A DNA stretch of 14,479 bases, taken from an uncultured Lysobacteraceae bacterium (lineage in GTDB: Bacteria; Pseudomonadota; Gammaproteobacteria; Xanthomonadales; Xanthomonadaceae). Every line of letters starts with the position of its first letter. The stretch's first letter is position 1. The DNA lies in assembly GCA_946886995.1 (NCBI GenBank), contig CAMPJU010000012.1, positions 1 through 14,479 of the forward strand. Reading direction: 5' to 3'. This document shows positions 1 through 6,253 of this stretch, piece by piece. The translations under genes were made by a program, and so were the position numbers. The notes beneath the pieces were generated by a model. It ran no database searches, was not told the DNA's origin, and worked only from the letters and a program-made list of their open reading frames with translations.

Positions 1-1
1 G

Positions 2-301
2 CCCGACGAGCTGCCGGTGCTGGTGCGCTGGTTCGAGGGCGTCGAGCCACCCGTCGCCGGGTACCTGGTCGTGATCCTCTACGACCGCGGGCAACTGGCG
101 AAGGAGGGCACGGCGATCACCGCCGACTGGGGCGTCGTGGGCTGCATGTACACCGCCGAGCCGGTCGAGACGCCGATGGCGCCGATCACGATGCTGCGCA
201 ATGCGCTGGGCCCGGAGGAGGGCGGGTCCGGCGTGCCCGTGGACCGCGATGCGTACGCACGCAGCGTGGCGTTCTGGCGCGAGCACGCCAACTGGCGTTG
301 A
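2..301 (+). CDS. DUF3228 family protein, 3' end only
   Basis: The frame is open from the first bases of the window and ends at TGA 299-301, so only about the last 99 residues are present and the start lies upstream. The C-terminal signature I associate with DUF3228 is visible: a WFEG segment, a VILYDR-x-QL-x-KEG segment, ITADWG, then a proline/methionine-rich PMAPITMLRNALG followed by EEGGSGVPVDR and a final FWREHANW. The family is a small cytoplasmic protein of unknown function, and I infer no role. There is no visible membrane segment in this part. The gene converges on the DUF2798 gene with only 16 bases between their stop codons, and I see no terminator in that gap. Family call from memory, fairly sure; function unknown. 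Confidence 0.8.
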   Translation, partial: PDELPVLVRWFEGVEPPVAGYLVVILYDRGQLAKEGTAITADWGVVGCMYTAEPVETPMAPITMLRNALGPEEGGSGVPVDRDAYARSVAFWREHANWR

Positions 302-317
302 GCCGTCCCAGTCGGAT

Positions 318-542
318 TCATGCCGTCAATCGCGCCACCACCCGGCGTACCGGCGGGGCGACCAGCGTCACTGTCACGAAGGCGAACGGCCAGGTGGTCA
401 CGCAGCTCTTCCACCATTGCGCCAGGAACCCGGCGTGCAGGCCCTGGCTGGTGCCGAGCACGAAGGCCGAGACGAGCGCGACCATGATCATGGAGAGCAG
501 AGCACCGAACAGGATCGGCGCGAAGCGAACGGGAATGCGCAT
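318..542 (-). CDS. DUF2798 family small membrane protein
   Basis: A 74-residue protein of the usual DUF2798 length. It begins MRIPVRFAPILFGALLS, with two hydrophobic helices at about residues 8-28 and 44-66. The second is followed by a basic PPVRRVVARL tail, which fits two membrane spans with the arginine-rich end in the cytoplasm. The ATG (540-542) shares its A with the TAA stop of the upstream DUF2938 gene (TAATG), so the two are almost certainly one transcript with translational coupling. Both lie downstream of a MerR-type promoter near 1074-1104, so this gene is probably MerR-controlled. The molecular function of DUF2798 is not known. The coupling suggests that it acts with the DUF2938 protein, possibly as a membrane partner; this is inference. 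Confidence 0.82.
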   Translation of the reverse strand: MRIPVRFAPILFGALLSMIMVALVSAFVLGTSQGLHAGFLAQWWKSCVTTWPFAFVTVTLVAPPVRRVVARLTA

Positions 543-1036
543 TACAGGACTCCTTGGCAGGTGTGGGCGGCCAGGGCCGCCAGGTAGAGGCCGAAGCCGA
601 AGACCGCGTGGTTGAGCAGGCTGTTGACGCGCGCGGCGCTCGGATCCGGCGTGCGGCTGGCCGCGATGCCGGCACCCATGCCGGGTTGCATCAACAGGAA
701 GGGGACCAGGACCGAGCCGACGCCGACGGCCAGGCAGGCGGCAGGCGTTGGCGCCCGGTACCAGGCCGTGCCCCAGAGCGCAGGCAGCAGCGCGGCGAAC
801 GCGATGCCGGTTGCGTAGTGCGCGACCCAGCCGAGCAACCGCTCGTGCGGGATCGCAGGCGCATTCCGGATCGACGGGTGCCGGAACCGACCGTCCAGCA
901 TGTGCGCCAGCCAGCGTCCGACCAGTCCGTAATCAGGGGCCGGCACGCCGAACAGCACGCGGCGGACCAGGCTCCACGCGTCCAGGACCAGGGTTGCGCA
1001 GATGCCCGTCCAGGCAGTCCACAACAGTACGTCCAT
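542..1036 (-). CDS. DUF2938 family membrane protein
   Basis: A 164-residue protein when started at ATG 1036. Recognisable DUF2938 features are an N-terminal MDVLLWTAWTG helix, the segment DYGLVGRWLAHM-x-DGRFRH, LLGWVAHYATGIAFA, and the strongly conserved-looking LMQPGMGAGIAASRTPDPSAAR. About four membrane helices can be counted. An in-frame GTG at 1075 would add 13 residues, but it falls inside the predicted -10 element (1074-1079). A transcript from that promoter would begin near 1067 and could not use it, so ATG 1036 is preferred. No strong Shine-Dalgarno is visible. The stop overlaps the DUF2798 start by one base. Function unknown; the divergent MerR gene and its operator make this the likely first gene of a MerR-induced unit. 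Confidence 0.85.
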   Translation of the reverse strand: MDVLLWTAWTGICATLVLDAWSLVRRVLFGVPAPDYGLVGRWLAHMLDGRFRHPSIRNAPAIPHERLLGWVAHYATGIAFAALLPALWGTAWYRAPTPAACLAVGVGSVLVPFLLMQPGMGAGIAASRTPDPSAARVNSLLNHAVFGFGLYLAALAAHTCQGVL

Positions 1037-1073
1037 CGTCTCGGGCCACTTGTCGCCGGATGGCGTTGGGGGC

Positions 1074-1104
1074 ACGATGCCACTTCAAGTCAACTTGAAG
1101 TCAA
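1074..1104 (-). promoter_or_regulatory. MerR-type promoter and operator for the DUF2938-DUF2798 unit
   Basis: On the minus strand a TTGACT -35 element (1099-1104) and a CATCGT -10-like element (1074-1079, 3 of 6 to consensus) are separated by 19 bases. A perfect inverted repeat with 9-bp arms and a 2-bp centre (1082-1101, arms ACTTCAAGT and ACTTGAAGT) lies between and slightly into the -35. A long 19-20 bp spacer filled by a dyad is the known hallmark of promoters activated by MerR-family proteins. The CAAGT-NN-ACTTG core closely resembles the SoxR box of soxS. The predicted transcript start is near 1067, about 30 bases before the DUF2938 ATG. The merR start codon begins 12 bases beyond the dyad, so autoregulation is also plausible. 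Confidence 0.75.
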
Positions 1105-1113
1105 GGGGTCCCG

Positions 1114-1539
1114 GTGGACATCGCGACGGTGGCCCGACGAGCGGGCGTTCCTGCCTCGACGTTGCGCTTCTACGAGGAGAAGGGATTGATCGCGTCCGTC
1201 GGCCGGCATGGCCTGCGACGCCTGTTCGATCCCGGCGTGCTCGAGCGGTTGTCGCTGATCGCGCTCGGTCGCGCTGCCGGATTCACGCTGGAGGAAATCG
1301 GCCGGATGCTGGGCGCGGACGGGCGCCCGCAGATCGACCGACAGCTGTTGTCGAACAAGGCGGACGACCTCGACCGCACGATCGCCCGGCTGACGGCGTT
1401 GCGGGAGGGGTTGCGCCACGCGGCGCGATGCCCGGCGCCCAGCCACCTGGAATGCCCGACGTTCCGCCGACTGCTGGCTGGCGCGTCGCCCGCACCGAAT
1501 CGAAGGCCGTCGGTCGCCGGGCAGCGTCGATGCCGCTGA
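1114..1539 (+). CDS. MerR-family transcriptional regulator
   Basis: A 141-residue protein starting at GTG 1114, five bases after an AAGGGG ribosome-binding sequence (1103-1108). It opens with the MerR helix-turn-helix: MDIATVARRAGVPASTLRFY, then EEKGLI and RHGLRRLFDP as the wing. Next comes LIALGRAAGFTLEEIGRML and a dimerisation coiled coil at about residues 75-103. The effector end carries Cys106, His111 and Cys114 in the pattern C-x4-H-x2-C-P. This could bind a metal or sense thiol chemistry, but it is not the four-cysteine 2Fe-2S cluster of SoxR. The protein presumably binds the dyad immediately upstream and activates the divergent DUF2938-DUF2798 pair. The tail after residue 122 is low in structure and runs 10 bases into the next gene. 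The inducer cannot be named from sequence. Confidence 0.88.
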   Translation: MDIATVARRAGVPASTLRFYEEKGLIASVGRHGLRRLFDPGVLERLSLIALGRAAGFTLEEIGRMLGADGRPQIDRQLLSNKADDLDRTIARLTALREGLRHAARCPAPSHLECPTFRRLLAGASPAPNRRPSVAGQRRCR

Positions 1540-2072
1540 TCCTGCTCCTCCCGTTGCTGGTCGCGGGGCTGTTCGCGCTCTGGGTGGTGTTGCTGCCGCT
1601 CACGATCCTCCAGCGCTACCGGCACGGCCGCGCCAGGCGGCGGGTGCAGCCGTGGTTCGTGCGGATCAACGCCTGGCTGATGGTGCTGTCGACCGGGGTC
1701 TTCCTGGCGGTCGCGGCGCTGCTGGAGCAATGGGTTCCCGATGCATTGCCCGACAGCCTGGTCGGATTGGCGATCGGCGCGTGCGTGGGCCTGCTCGGGT
1801 TGCGGCTGGACCATTTCGAAGCCGGGCCTGGCGGGTTGTTCCGGACGCCGAACCGCTGGTTGCTGCTGGCGATGACGCTGCTGCTCGCGGCGCGTGTCGT
1901 CATCGGGTTCTGGCTGGCGTGGGACGACGGAACCGCGACCGGAGCATGGGGCTGGATCACGCGTGGCTGGCTGTTGGGCGTCGGCGGCGTCCTGCTCGGG
2001 CACGCGCTGGTGACCACCTGGGGGCTGCGCGATCGCCTGCGCGCAGCGGGAACCCGCACCAAGTGGCTATGA
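1530..2072 (+). CDS. CcdC-like (DUF1453-like) five-helix membrane protein
   Basis: A 180-residue polytopic membrane protein. Hydrophobic segments are visible at about residues 2-24, 46-67, 76-92, 109-130 and 142-165. Between the first two lies a basic RYRHGRARRR loop, predicted cytoplasmic. The segment GLFRTPNRWLLLAMTLLLAA, with a following arginine, resembles the fourth-helix region of the CcdC/DUF1453 proteins. I give that only as a resemblance, because similar uncharacterised proteins are common in Xanthomonadaceae. ATG 1530 was chosen because it begins the first hydrophobic helix; upstream in-frame sequence has the biased arginine-rich look of a shadow of merR. The gene overlaps the merR 3' end by 10 bases in another frame, suggesting translation coupled to merR. 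Only a weak ribosome-binding site is visible. Confidence 0.7.
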   Translation: MPLILLLPLLVAGLFALWVVLLPLTILQRYRHGRARRRVQPWFVRINAWLMVLSTGVFLAVAALLEQWVPDALPDSLVGLAIGACVGLLGLRLDHFEAGPGGLFRTPNRWLLLAMTLLLAARVVIGFWLAWDDGTATGAWGWITRGWLLGVGGVLLGHALVTTWGLRDRLRAAGTRTKWL

Positions 2073-2073
2073 T
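2068..2073 (+). promoter_or_regulatory. -10-like element placing the transcript start at the DUF6164 ATG
   Basis: TATGAT matches the sigma-70 -10 consensus at five of six positions and ends six bases before the ATG at 2080. A transcript starting about seven bases after it would begin at or next to the start codon. No Shine-Dalgarno-like sequence is visible in the seven bases before the ATG. No good -35 is present (2045-2050 reads AGCGGG), so the call is tentative. The element overlaps the last codons and stop of the upstream membrane-protein gene. Confidence 0.35.
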
Positions 2074-2079
2074 CCGCGC

Positions 2080-2445
2080 ATGTCCAAGCTCCTCCTGAAC
2101 CTGCGCCACGTGCCCGACGACGAGGCCGACGACGTGCGCGCGATGCTCGCGGACAACCGGATCGAGTTCTACGAAACGAAGCCGAGCATCTGGGGCATTT
2201 CCGGTGGTGGCATCTTCGTGACCGACGACGCGGAGATCGTCGAGGCGAAGCGCCTGATGGCCGCCTACCAGGAGCAGCGCCGCACCCGCGTGCGGGCCGA
2301 GTACGAAGCCGCCCGACAGGCCGGCACCGCGGAAACATTCTGGACGGTGCTCCGGGACGACCCCGCCCGCGTGGCACTGGTGCTGGTCGGCATCGCGTTC
2401 CTGCTGGCCTTGGTCGCGCTGCCGGTCGTCCTGCTGCGCGGCTGA
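2080..2445 (+). CDS. DUF6164 family protein
   Basis: A 121-residue protein. The N-terminal half (about residues 1-60) is a small soluble domain with MSKLLLNLRHVPDDEADDVRAM, a RIEFYET segment and a glycine-rich WGISGGGIFV turn. This resembles the signal-transducing DUF2007-like fold of small proteins. A charged helix (about 60-90) follows, then one C-terminal membrane helix (about 97-119) ending in LLRG. The topology would be a cytoplasmic domain held at the inner membrane by a C-terminal anchor. Length and motifs match what I recall for DUF6164 in Xanthomonadaceae; no function is established. The ATG lies seven bases after the upstream stop and lacks a ribosome-binding site. See the -10-like element just before it, which raises the possibility of leaderless translation. 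Confidence 0.8.
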   Translation: MSKLLLNLRHVPDDEADDVRAMLADNRIEFYETKPSIWGISGGGIFVTDDAEIVEAKRLMAAYQEQRRTRVRAEYEAARQAGTAETFWTVLRDDPARVALVLVGIAFLLALVALPVVLLRG

Positions 2446-2540
2446 GGCTCGGCACCCAGCCTTTGGCACTCCCGGCGGGGCGCGGCAGGCCGTAGAAACG
2501 GTCGGATACCCCCGCGCCACCGTTATTCCGGAGAGCCACC
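2446..2540 (+). other. Intergenic region upstream of the M13 peptidase
   Basis: These 95 bases probably hold the promoter of the peptidase gene, but no convincing -35/-10 pair is visible. A weak 5-bp stem (AGGCT/AGCCT, 2448-2462) follows the DUF6164 stop and has no proper T tract, so I do not call it a terminator. A TTGGCAC at 2463-2469 recalls the -24 half of a sigma-54 promoter but has no matching -12 half. Confidence 0.4.
2530..2535 (+). promoter_or_regulatory. Ribosome-binding site deciding a TTG start
   Basis: GGAGAG sits five bases before TTG 2541. The TTG is followed at once by two lysine codons and the hydrophobic signal-peptide core. No in-frame ATG exists near the start of the signal peptide, so this site fixes TTG as the initiation codon of the M13 peptidase. 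Confidence 0.7.
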
Positions 2541-4565
2541 TTGAAGAAGACCCTGCTCGCGGCCGCCACGGCAGCCGCCCTCGTCCTGTCCGCGGCCGCC
2601 CACGCCCAGGACGCCAACCGCTACGGCACCTGGGGCATCGACACCGCCGGCATGAACCCCGAGGTCGACCCGGGCGCCGACTTCTTCGAATACGTCAGCG
2701 GCAACTGGGCAGACACCACCGAGATCCCGGCGGACCGTTCGTCCTACAGCTCGTTCGCGGTGTTGCGCGACCTGTCCGAACTGCGCGTGCGCAACCTCGT
2801 GGAGGGCTACGACCCCGCGGCCGGCGGCGACGCGGGCAAGATCGCAATGCTGTACCAGGGCTTCCTGGACGAGGCGACGATCGAGGCGCTGGGCGCAGCG
2901 CCGCTGCAGCCGCACCTGGACGCGATCCGCGCCGCCGAAGACAAGGACGACATCGCCGCGCTGATGGGCCGGGCGAACGAGACCTTCGGCAGCACGTTCT
3001 TCGGTGCCTACGTCTCCGACGACCAGAAGAACCCGGACACCTACGCCCTCTACCTGAGCCAGTCCGGCCTGGGCCTGGGCGACCGCCAGATGTACCTGGA
3101 GGAGAAGTTCGCGCCGCAGCGCGAGCGCTACGTCCAGTACATCGGCCAGATGCTGGAACTGGCGGGGTGGGACGAGCCGCACGCCAACGCGGCGCAGGTC
3201 ATGGCGATGGAGACGAAGATCGCCGAGGCGCACTGGACCCGCGCCGAAAGCCGCGACCGCGACAAGACGTACAACCCCGTCGGCCTCGCCGACATGGCCA
3301 CGTTCGCGCCGGGCTTCCCGTGGGCAACGTACTTCACCGCCGCCGGCGTCGACTACGCCGATCGCGCGGTGCTGCGCCAGGTGACGGCGTTCCCCAAGGT
3401 TGCACAGGTGTTCGCCGATACCGACCTGGAGACGCTGAAGGCCTGGCAGGCGTTCCGCACCACCGACAACGCCGCGCCGCTGCTGTCGAAGGCGTTCGTG
3501 GACGCCGAGTTCGAGTTCCGCAGCAAGTTCATGGCCGGCCAGCCCGAGCAGCGCCCGCGCTGGAAGCGCGGCGTGGCCCTGGCCGAGATGGCGATGGGCG
3601 AGGCGATCGGCCGCGACTACGTGCAGCTGTATTTCCCGCCGGACGCCAAGGCCAAGATGGACGACCTGGTGGCCAACGTGAAGGCGGCCATGGGCGCGCG
3701 CCTGGCGCAGCTGGACTGGATGGGACCGGAGACGAAGGCCGAAGCGGCGCGGAAGCTGGCCGGGTTCGGGCTGAAGATCGGGCATCCGGACGAGTGGCGC
3801 GACTACGGCGACCTCTCGATCGAATCCGGTGACGTCGTCGGCAACGTGCTGCGTGCGGCCGCGTTCGAATGGGATTACGACCGGGTGCGCATCGGCCAGC
3901 CGGTGGACGAGGCCGAGTGGGGCATGACCCCGCAGACGGTCAATGCGTACTACTCGTCGGTGAAGAACGAGATCGTGTTCCCGGCCGCCATCCTGCAGCC
4001 GCCGTTCTTCGACCCGGACGCCGACCCGGCGGTGAACTACGGCGCGATCGGCGGCGTGATCGGCCACGAGATCATCCACGGCTTCGACGACCAGGGACGC
4101 AAGTCCGACGGCGCCGGCATGCTGCGCGACTGGTGGACGGCGGAGGACGCGGCGAAATTCGAGGCGCAGGCCGCCACGCTCGGCGGGCAGTACGAGGCGT
4201 ACGAGTTCCCGCAACTGCCGGACATGCACATCAACGGCAAGGTCGCGATGGGCGAGAACATCGGCGACCTGGGCGGCCTGACCATCGCGCTGGAAGCCTA
4301 TCGCCGTTCGCTGGACGGCCAGCCGGCACCGGTCATCGACGGCTTCACCGGCGAGCAGCGCTTCTTCATGGGCTGGGCGCAGGTGTGGCGCACGCTGTGG
4401 CGGGACGATGCACTGCGCCAGCAGCTGGTCAACGGCACCCACTCGCCGGGGCACATCCGCGCGTTCGCGCCGCTGCGCAACATGGATGCGTGGTACACCG
4501 CGTTCGGCGTCGAGCCGGGCGATCCGCTGTATGTCGCGCCGGAGGATCGGGTCCGGATCTGGTGA
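2541..4565 (+). CDS. M13 family zinc metallopeptidase (neprilysin/PepO-like), secreted
   Basis: A 674-residue protein, about the normal length for a bacterial M13 peptidase. Residues 1-22 form a Sec signal peptide (MKK, a long alanine/leucine core, cleavage likely after AHA), so the enzyme acts in the periplasm or outside. The N-terminal M13 domain begins with a DFFEYVSGNWADTTEIPADRSSYSSF-type region. The catalytic domain has NAYYSSVKNEIVFPA. The zinc motif is HEIIH with His509, Glu510 (general base) and His513, followed by GFDDQGR. Next is the third ligand Glu572 in GENIGDLGG, with Asp576 behind it. All expected catalytic residues are present, so it should be active on oligopeptides. The protein ends VRIW without the cysteine of the mammalian CxxW ending. 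Translation starts at TTG. It is followed 16 bases later by a D-aminoacylase-like gene, probably in one operon. I avoid naming it pepO because the family has several paralogues. Confidence 0.93.
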   Translation: MKKTLLAAATAAALVLSAAAHAQDANRYGTWGIDTAGMNPEVDPGADFFEYVSGNWADTTEIPADRSSYSSFAVLRDLSELRVRNLVEGYDPAAGGDAGKIAMLYQGFLDEATIEALGAAPLQPHLDAIRAAEDKDDIAALMGRANETFGSTFFGAYVSDDQKNPDTYALYLSQSGLGLGDRQMYLEEKFAPQRERYVQYIGQMLELAGWDEPHANAAQVMAMETKIAEAHWTRAESRDRDKTYNPVGLADMATFAPGFPWATYFTAAGVDYADRAVLRQVTAFPKVAQVFADTDLETLKAWQAFRTTDNAAPLLSKAFVDAEFEFRSKFMAGQPEQRPRWKRGVALAEMAMGEAIGRDYVQLYFPPDAKAKMDDLVANVKAAMGARLAQLDWMGPETKAEAARKLAGFGLKIGHPDEWRDYGDLSIESGDVVGNVLRAAAFEWDYDRVRIGQPVDEAEWGMTPQTVNAYYSSVKNEIVFPAAILQPPFFDPDADPAVNYGAIGGVIGHEIIHGFDDQGRKSDGAGMLRDWWTAEDAAKFEAQAATLGGQYEAYEFPQLPDMHINGKVAMGENIGDLGGLTIALEAYRRSLDGQPAPVIDGFTGEQRFFMGWAQVWRTLWRDDALRQQLVNGTHSPGHIRAFAPLRNMDAWYTAFGVEPGDPLYVAPEDRVRIW

Positions 4566-4581
4566 CCGGCGGAGCGTGACG

Positions 4582-6159
4582 ATGCGGCAGCCAGGCTGGA
4601 CCCGGCGCGAGATCCTCGGGGCCATGGCCGCGGGTTCGGCCTCGCTGTTGCTGCCTGGCTGCCTGCCGGCCGCCAGGCCGCCAGGCGTCGGGGGCGGTGG
4701 CGGCTTCCTGTTCCGCGACGTGCTGCTGGTCGACGGGTCCGGGACGCCTGGCCGGCGCAGCGACGTCCTCGTGCATGGCGACCGCATCGCCCGGATCGGT
4801 GCGCTGTCGGGCGCCGGGGCGAAGGGCCTGCGCGTGGTCGAGGGCGGCGGTCGTGTGCTGGCGCCGGGCTTCATCGACCTGCACACCCACGGAGACCCGC
4901 TGGAATCGGCCTACACCCAGTCCCTGGCGATGGGCGTGACCACCGTGTTGCTGGGACAGGATGGCGGCAGCCCTTCGCTCGAGGGCAACGGCCTTGCAGC
5001 GGACAGCCTGGCGTCATGGATGGAGGCGATGGCCGCCGCCACGCCGGACGTCAATGTCGCGACGCTGTCCGGCCACGGTGCGCTGCGCCGCCGGGCCGGG
5101 ATCGACGATGGCACGCGCCGGCCGAGCGACGCGCAGCTCGCGCGGCTGCAGTCGATCCTGGAAGCCGACCTGCGTGCCGGCGCGTTCGGCATGTCCACCG
5201 GGCTCGAATACGTCCCCGGGCGCTACGCGGAGACGCGCGAGCTCGCCAGCCTCGGCCCGGTGATCGCGCGCCACGATGGCGTCGCGATGAGCCACATGCG
5301 CAACGAGGACGTCGGCGACGTGCGCGACTCCATCCGCGAGCTGGTGGCCGCCAGCGGGCCGGCGCGCGCCCACGTGTCGCACCTGAAGATGGTCTACGGA
5401 AAGGGCGAAGCGGAGGCCGAGGGGTTGCTGGCCTTCATCCGGGACCTGCGCGACGGTGGCAAGGCGCTCACGGCCGATGCGTATCCGTACGACGCGAGCT
5501 ACACCGGCGTGGCGATCCTGTTTCCCGAATGGGCGCTGCCCCCTGCGGATTACGCGGCGGTCGTTGCCGCGCGCCGCGACGAGCTGCGCGCATTCCTGCA
5601 GCAGCGGATGACGCAGCGCAACGGTCCGGACGCACTGCTGTTCGGGACCGGACCGCACGCGGGCAAGACACTGGCGCGGGTCGCGGCCGAACGCGGCATG
5701 GCGTTCGCCGACGTGCTGGTGGAGATCGGTCCCGGCGGTGGCCAGGCCGCGCACTTCGTGATGGATCGCGCGCTGCAGGACCGCCTGCTACAGGCGCCTT
5801 TCGTGGCGCTGGGCAGCGACGGGTCGCCCGGTGGCAGCCACCCGCGATCCGCCGGGACGTTCGCGCGTTTGATCGAGGAGTTCGTGGCCAGGCGGCCACT
5901 GCTTTCGATCGAGGAGGCGGTGCGCAAGATGACATCGCTGCCCGCCGCGATCGTGGGTCTCACCGATCGCGGAACCATCCGCCCCGGCGCCATCGCCGAC
6001 GTCGTGCTGTTCGACCCGGCGAAGGTGCGGGCGCGGGCCGACTACGTGTCACCGACCCTGCAGGCCGAAGGATTCGACCTCGTGCTGGTGAACGGCGAGC
6101 CCGCGTTCGAAGCAGGTGAACCGGTCGCACGGAGCGGTCGCTTGCTCCGCCGCGCCTGA
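4582..6159 (+). CDS. D-aminoacylase-like amidohydrolase, predicted Tat lipoprotein
   Basis: A 525-residue protein. ATG 4582 lies seven bases after a GGAG ribosome-binding site (4571-4574). The N-terminus carries a twin-arginine motif (T-R8-R9-E-I-L) and a lipobox LLPGC with Cys27, so the folded enzyme is probably exported by Tat and lipid-anchored in the envelope. The amidohydrolase barrel follows: GFIDLHTHGDP with metal ligands His101 and His103, His238 in MSHMRNED, His267 plus Lys269 in HVSHLK, and Asp413 in GSDGSPGGSHPRSAGTF, the last being typical of N-acyl-D-amino-acid deacylases. At the place where the classic enzymes have a metal-bound cysteine (GNCG) this protein reads GQDGG (Gln126, Asp127), so its metal site and substrate may differ. 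It is likely co-transcribed with the secreted M13 peptidase and could deacylate small products in the periplasm. Exact substrate unknown; dihydropyrimidinase-like alternatives are less likely. Confidence 0.87.
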   Translation: MRQPGWTRREILGAMAAGSASLLLPGCLPAARPPGVGGGGGFLFRDVLLVDGSGTPGRRSDVLVHGDRIARIGALSGAGAKGLRVVEGGGRVLAPGFIDLHTHGDPLESAYTQSLAMGVTTVLLGQDGGSPSLEGNGLAADSLASWMEAMAAATPDVNVATLSGHGALRRRAGIDDGTRRPSDAQLARLQSILEADLRAGAFGMSTGLEYVPGRYAETRELASLGPVIARHDGVAMSHMRNEDVGDVRDSIRELVAASGPARAHVSHLKMVYGKGEAEAEGLLAFIRDLRDGGKALTADAYPYDASYTGVAILFPEWALPPADYAAVVAARRDELRAFLQQRMTQRNGPDALLFGTGPHAGKTLARVAAERGMAFADVLVEIGPGGGQAAHFVMDRALQDRLLQAPFVALGSDGSPGGSHPRSAGTFARLIEEFVARRPLLSIEEAVRKMTSLPAAIVGLTDRGTIRPGAIADVVLFDPAKVRARADYVSPTLQAEGFDLVLVNGEPAFEAGEPVARSGRLLRRA

Positions 6160-6253
6160 TCGCCCGGGCGCGAGTGCCCCGTCGCCGAGCCGACTGACGG
6201 CCTGTCCACGCCGGTCGTGCGTGAATGACCGTGGGTCGAGACGGAGCAACGAC
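6160..6253 (+). other. Intergenic region upstream of the DUF421 gene
   Basis: These 94 bases probably contain the promoter of the DUF421 gene. A GGAG at 6243-6246 is its ribosome-binding site. I see no clear promoter hexamers and no terminator with a T tract after the amidohydrolase stop. Confidence 0.35.

Noticed and set aside
1036..1075. GTG start at 1075 for the DUF2938 gene
   Set aside because: It lies inside the predicted -10 element, upstream of the expected transcript start, and the added 13 residues do not look like the family's N-terminus.
2463..2480. TTGGCAC resembling a sigma-54 promoter upstream of the M13 peptidase
   Set aside because: The -12 position holds GG rather than GC and the TTGC block is absent.
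2523..4886. A 787-codon open frame on the minus strand
   Set aside because: It is antisense to the complete M13 peptidase and its catalytic motifs. Its product is a repetitive Arg/Val/His/Leu-rich string without recognisable motifs, a typical artefact of GC-rich codon use.
5016..6119. A 367-codon open frame on the plus strand inside the amidohydrolase gene
   Set aside because: It is a shifted frame of the amidohydrolase and extremely rich in arginine; the metal-binding motifs lie in the other frame.
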